A stretch of 64,000 nt of DNA, taken from contig NZ_JAUOEM010000002.1 in the NCBI RefSeq assembly GCF_030540875.1, positions 152,826 through 216,825 on the forward strand, read 5' to 3'. The translations under genes were made by a program, and so were the position numbers. Positions 61,801 through 64,000 of this stretch are shown in pieces; within the stretch, counting starts at the first letter, position 1, and each line of letters opens with the position of its first letter. Under the pieces are notes generated by a model. That model had not been told where the DNA came from. It did no database searches and saw only the letters and a list, made by a program, of their open reading frames with translations. Source of the DNA: Flavivirga amylovorans (GTDB lineage Bacteria > Bacteroidota > Bacteroidia > Flavobacteriales > Flavobacteriaceae).

Positions 61801-64000
61801 ATGCTTTTAACCAGTTTATCAATAGTTGGAATGTAAATAAGGTAACCAATATGAGTTCTATGTTTCACAACGCTCATAGTTTTGACCAACCTCTAGATAA
61901 TTGGAATGTATCATCGGTCACTACAATGGCTTCTATGTTTGAAAGTGCTCGGGTATTCAATCAAAACATAGATAGTTGGAACGTCACTAATGTCACTAAC
62001 ATGTTCTCTATGTTTAAAAATGCTAATGTTTTTAACCAACCTTTAAACACATGGGATGTTAACTCTGTTGTGAACATGTCTTCTATGTTTGAAAGTGCCC
62101 AGGCTTTCGATCAACCTCTTGATAGATGGAATGTTAGTGCAGTAGCAAATATGTCGGCTATGTTTAAAAATGCTTTGTTGTTTAATCAACCACTTAGTAC
62201 CTGGAATGTATCATCTGTGACCTTAATGAATTCGATGTTTGAGGATGCAGAGTTATTTAATAACTTTATAGATAATTGGACTGTAGCATCGGTGACTTCG
62301 ATGGAAGCTATGTTTAAAGATGCGATAGCGTTTAATCAGCCATTAGGAAGCTGGGATACAGGAGAAGCTTTAACGATGGCAGAGATGTTTAATGGAGCCT
62401 CAGCGTTTGATCAAAATATAGATCGTTGGAATGTGTCCTTTGTAACAACTATGCGAGCTATGTTTAGAAATGCTGTAGCTTATAATCAACCTATAAATTC
62501 TTGGAATGTAGCCTCTGTTACAACGATGCAGGAAATGTTTAGCGGAGCTTCTGCTTTTAATCAGTTGATAGATAGCTGGAATGTAAGAGGGGTTACTAAT
62601 ATGTCATTAATGTTTAATGGTGCTACGGTTTTTGACCATACCATTAATAATTGGAGAGTTTCTGGAGTATCAAATATGGAATACATGTTCAGAAATGCAA
62701 CGGCATTTAATCAATCTTTTGATCGTTGGAATATAGGTGCTGTGAGTATGCGCTTTATGTTTATGAATGCAACAGCTTTAGATCAAGAGTTTAGTACTTG
62801 GAATGTTAGTAATGTTTCTGATATGAGAAATATGTTAGACAATACAGCATTGACAAGAGAAAACTATGATACGACTTTAATCGCTTGGTCTAGACAGACG
62901 CTAACTACTGGAATTATTTTAGGTGCTCAAGGGTTGTCGTACTGTGATGCATTGGAAGAAAGACAATCGATGATTGACAACTATGGTTGGTCTGTTGTCG
63001 GTGATATATTAGATTGTCCTATTCCTGTATGTACGCAACTCGTTGCACCGTTAAACGGAGCTACTAATGTTCCTGTAAATACTAACTTAAGTTGGGAGCC
63101 TACCCTTTATGCTAGAGGATATAGGCTTACAGTACGAACCAATCCTGGTAATATTACAATTGTTGATAATGAAGTAGTTACTGATACTTCATATGAATTT
63201 GCTACTGATTTTTCTGGCGGAGAAACAGTTTTTGTAACATTAATACCATTCAATGACGAAGGTGATGCCACAGCTTGTACCGAAGAAAGTTTTGAAATTA
63301 CAAGTAGTGCTACCCCAACCGTACCAGATTGTACTAATTTAACCATGCCTGCTAATAATGCTATTAATGTAGCAGTAGGCTCAAATCTAGAATGGTCAGT
63401 GATAGCTAATGCTGATGGTTATCGTATAAGAGCAGGTACTACAATTGGAGGCAGTAATATTATAAATAATGTTGACGTTGGTAATGTAACCACTTATGAT
63501 ATCCCTACAGATTTACCACAGGATACAACCATTTTTGTTACGATAACGCCATATAATACTATAGGAGATGCAATGTCTTGTGTCGAAGAAAGTTTCATAA
63601 CAGAAATTATTCCGGTTCCACCAGTATGTACAAGTTTAACTAGTCCATTAAACGGAGTTAGAAATGTTCCAATTGATACGGATCTTAGTTGGAGGCCCAT
63701 AGTCAATGCTACGGGATATTTATTAACAGTCGGCACCACCGGAGGAGGTTTTGAGGTTCTTAATAATGTTGATGTTGGTAATGTAACAACCTATGACTTA
63801 CCTGATGACTTACGAGCTAACAGGCTTATTTTTGTAACCATTATCCCTTATAACGATGAAGGAGACGCTACAAGTTGTATTGAGGAAAGTTTTAGAACAG
63901 GAGACTCTCCTACAGTTATTCCTAGCTGCACAACCTTATCGAGTCCTTTACATGGAGCAACAAATGTTGCAGTAACTACAGATCTTAGCTGGAATGCTGT
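58890..64000 (+). CDS. Giant BspA-like (DUF285) repeat surface protein, truncated by the right edge
   Basis: ATG at 58890 opens a frame with no stop in at least 1703 codons. A signal peptide (residues 1-20, ending NLFGQ) precedes two similar modules. Module 1 is a PKD-like domain (about 30-85), about 16 DUF285/BspA repeats of 25 residues (about 140-570, unit FNQPLDxWNVSNVTDMSSMF) and one Ig/Fn3-like domain starting at Cys615. Module 2 is a PKD-like domain (about 715-790), about 19 repeats (about 847-1332), then Fn3-like domains starting at Cys1381, Cys1481, Cys1580 and Cys1680, a period near 100 residues. BspA-like proteins are cell-surface or secreted binding proteins. The end of the gene, including any type IX secretion signal, lies outside the window. 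Confidence 0.9.
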   Translation, partial: MIKNALTIFLIFFCYNLFGQTFNSIWDTRQTGTSDSNQVTIPTNSSYTYSYNIDWGDTTTDNNVTGDITHTYTTPGRYTISISGDFPAIYFNNAGDKNKIVEILAWGNIQWQTMENAFYGCGNLNFDAIDSPDLSLVTTLKNMFRSATVFNGIINNWDISTITDISGMFASAVTFNRPLDNWETGNVTDMSETFLAARLFNEPLDNWDTALVTSMFNMFSSANAFNQNISSWDVSRVVDMSGMFSYCRFFNQNIERWDVSSVTNMSSMFLRNIAFDQPLNNWNVSNVTNMSRMFDGYYLSGNFNQPLDRWDVSKVTDMSFMFRDTRRFNQPLDSWRVNLVTNMDGMFERANSFNQDISIWDVSNVTSMSSMFEATGSFNQDISIWNVNSVTNMHSMFETTQVFNQNINDWNVSNVTDMGSMFNNAQAFNQPIDRWNVSNVTDMGSMFRNTETFNQPLDSWNVSNVTDMSSMFYDALAFNQPLNSWDTGAVRNMTGMFYSYNTTTVFNQPLNNWDTGSVSNMSNMFNNASAFDQNLSSWNITNVSNMTNMLSNSGVSKINYDNTLTGWAMQTVMPDVELGATTLNYCDGRHARQELIDDFNWTIDGDIIDCPFVICTSLVSPKNGDTNAPSNADIVWEAVPGATGYRISVRRVNGGITQIIYNNDDVGNVNGIDFTTDFTPGDEVFVTVVPYNAAGPATSCVEESFTVVENWVDSPDAFVLTYDTRNTSPFTSAENQLRIIAKGGLIYDYSIDWGDNQFDNNVTRTITHTYETPGVYTVTIIGTYPAHYFWYSTDNIKLLSIDQWGTQQWKSMERAFFGCRNMTYNATDVPDLSQVDSMLEMFYQADLFDGNIDYWDVSNVTNMSKAFFGTRAFNQPLNSWNVANVTNMESMFYNARSFDQPLDNWNVSNVTDMSSMFHFAQVFNQPLNSWNTSAVTNMTNMFNSAQAFNQPLNNWNTVEVTDMSMMFTQANAFNQFINSWNVNKVTNMSSMFHNAHSFDQPLDNWNVSSVTTMASMFESARVFNQNIDSWNVTNVTNMFSMFKNANVFNQPLNTWDVNSVVNMSSMFESAQAFDQPLDRWNVSAVANMSAMFKNALLFNQPLSTWNVSSVTLMNSMFEDAELFNNFIDNWTVASVTSMEAMFKDAIAFNQPLGSWDTGEALTMAEMFNGASAFDQNIDRWNVSFVTTMRAMFRNAVAYNQPINSWNVASVTTMQEMFSGASAFNQLIDSWNVRGVTNMSLMFNGATVFDHTINNWRVSGVSNMEYMFRNATAFNQSFDRWNIGAVSMRFMFMNATALDQEFSTWNVSNVSDMRNMLDNTALTRENYDTTLIAWSRQTLTTGIILGAQGLSYCDALEERQSMIDNYGWSVVGDILDCPIPVCTQLVAPLNGATNVPVNTNLSWEPTLYARGYRLTVRTNPGNITIVDNEVVTDTSYEFATDFSGGETVFVTLIPFNDEGDATACTEESFEITSSATPTVPDCTNLTMPANNAINVAVGSNLEWSVIANADGYRIRAGTTIGGSNIINNVDVGNVTTYDIPTDLPQDTTIFVTITPYNTIGDAMSCVEESFITEIIPVPPVCTSLTSPLNGVRNVPIDTDLSWRPIVNATGYLLTVGTTGGGFEVLNNVDVGNVTTYDLPDDLRANRLIFVTIIPYNDEGDATSCIEESFRTGDSPTVIPSCTTLSSPLHGATNVAVTTDLSWNA
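60117..60341 (+). repeat. Near-identical 75-base tandem units inside the giant protein gene
   Basis: Units beginning TGGAATGTAAG at 60117, 60192 and 60267 are spaced exactly 75 bases and are nearly identical over their first 40 bases. Such local identity within a larger, more diverged repeat array indicates recent duplication or gene conversion. Confidence 0.75.

Noticed and set aside
59243..63739. Open frames on the minus strand through the giant repeat gene
   Set aside because: They are read from the complement of the DUF285 and Fn3-like repeats, have no family features, and are explained by the long plus-strand frame.
58890..64000. CRISPR array or simple satellite
   Set aside because: The 75-base period keeps an open frame with codon-level variation and a signal peptide at the start, so it is a coding repeat.

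Overview
The window looks like a chromosomal segment of a flavobacterium (Bacteroidota, family Flavobacteriaceae). It is AT-rich. Several start-upstream regions carry the Bacteroidota -7 promoter motif TAnnTTTG, and it encodes a TonB-dependent receptor, HAL-family tyrosine ammonia-lyase, OmpA with thrombospondin type 3 repeats, and a flexirubin-type pigment cluster. No rRNA, tRNA, CRISPR array, phage or transposase gene was recognised.

Region 1 (1-8.8 kb) is a catabolic locus. A minus-strand operon encodes a TonB-dependent receptor, a GH63-type hydrolase resembling mannosyl/glucosylglycerate hydrolases, a GNAT acetyltransferase, a sodium/solute symporter and a glycerate kinase. A divergent LacI-type regulator has an operator-like palindrome in the shared upstream region. 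The combination suggests import of a glycosylglycerate (a compatible solute), cleavage to sugar plus glycerate, and phosphorylation of the glycerate.

Region 2 (8.9-43.6 kb) is a flexirubin-type aryl polyene/dialkylresorcinol biosynthesis cluster. About 32 tightly packed minus-strand genes lie downstream of one promoter-like site near 42.3 kb, with a divergent halogenase-like flavoenzyme. Tyrosine ammonia-lyase and an AMP-forming ligase would supply the aryl starter. Ketosynthases (one with an inactive chain-length-factor-like partner, one a half-length relic), two carrier proteins, a ketoreductase and three hotdog dehydratases would build the polyene. DarA/DarB would make the dialkylresorcinol. 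Several acyltransferase candidates could form the ester. An MMPL-acyltransferase fusion, an ABC exporter, LolA-like and lipoprotein partners and two beta-barrels would move the product to the outer membrane.

Region 3 (43.6-53.2 kb) holds housekeeping and envelope genes on the minus strand: a secreted protein of unknown function, an alpha/beta hydrolase, AddB-like and AddA-like recombination nucleases separated by an OmpA-family protein, and a 162-bp nested palindromic element.

Region 4 (53.3-64 kb) is on the plus strand: Mn-type superoxide dismutase, a small membrane protein, a LipL32-family protein, a TPR histidine kinase with a NarL-type response regulator, and a giant BspA-like (DUF285) repeat surface protein that runs off the right edge. 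The promoters of the small-membrane-protein/LipL32 pair and of the giant protein share a long, position-conserved element containing an inverted repeat. The response regulator encoded between them is the obvious candidate to bind it. This small regulon is the least expected thing in the window.
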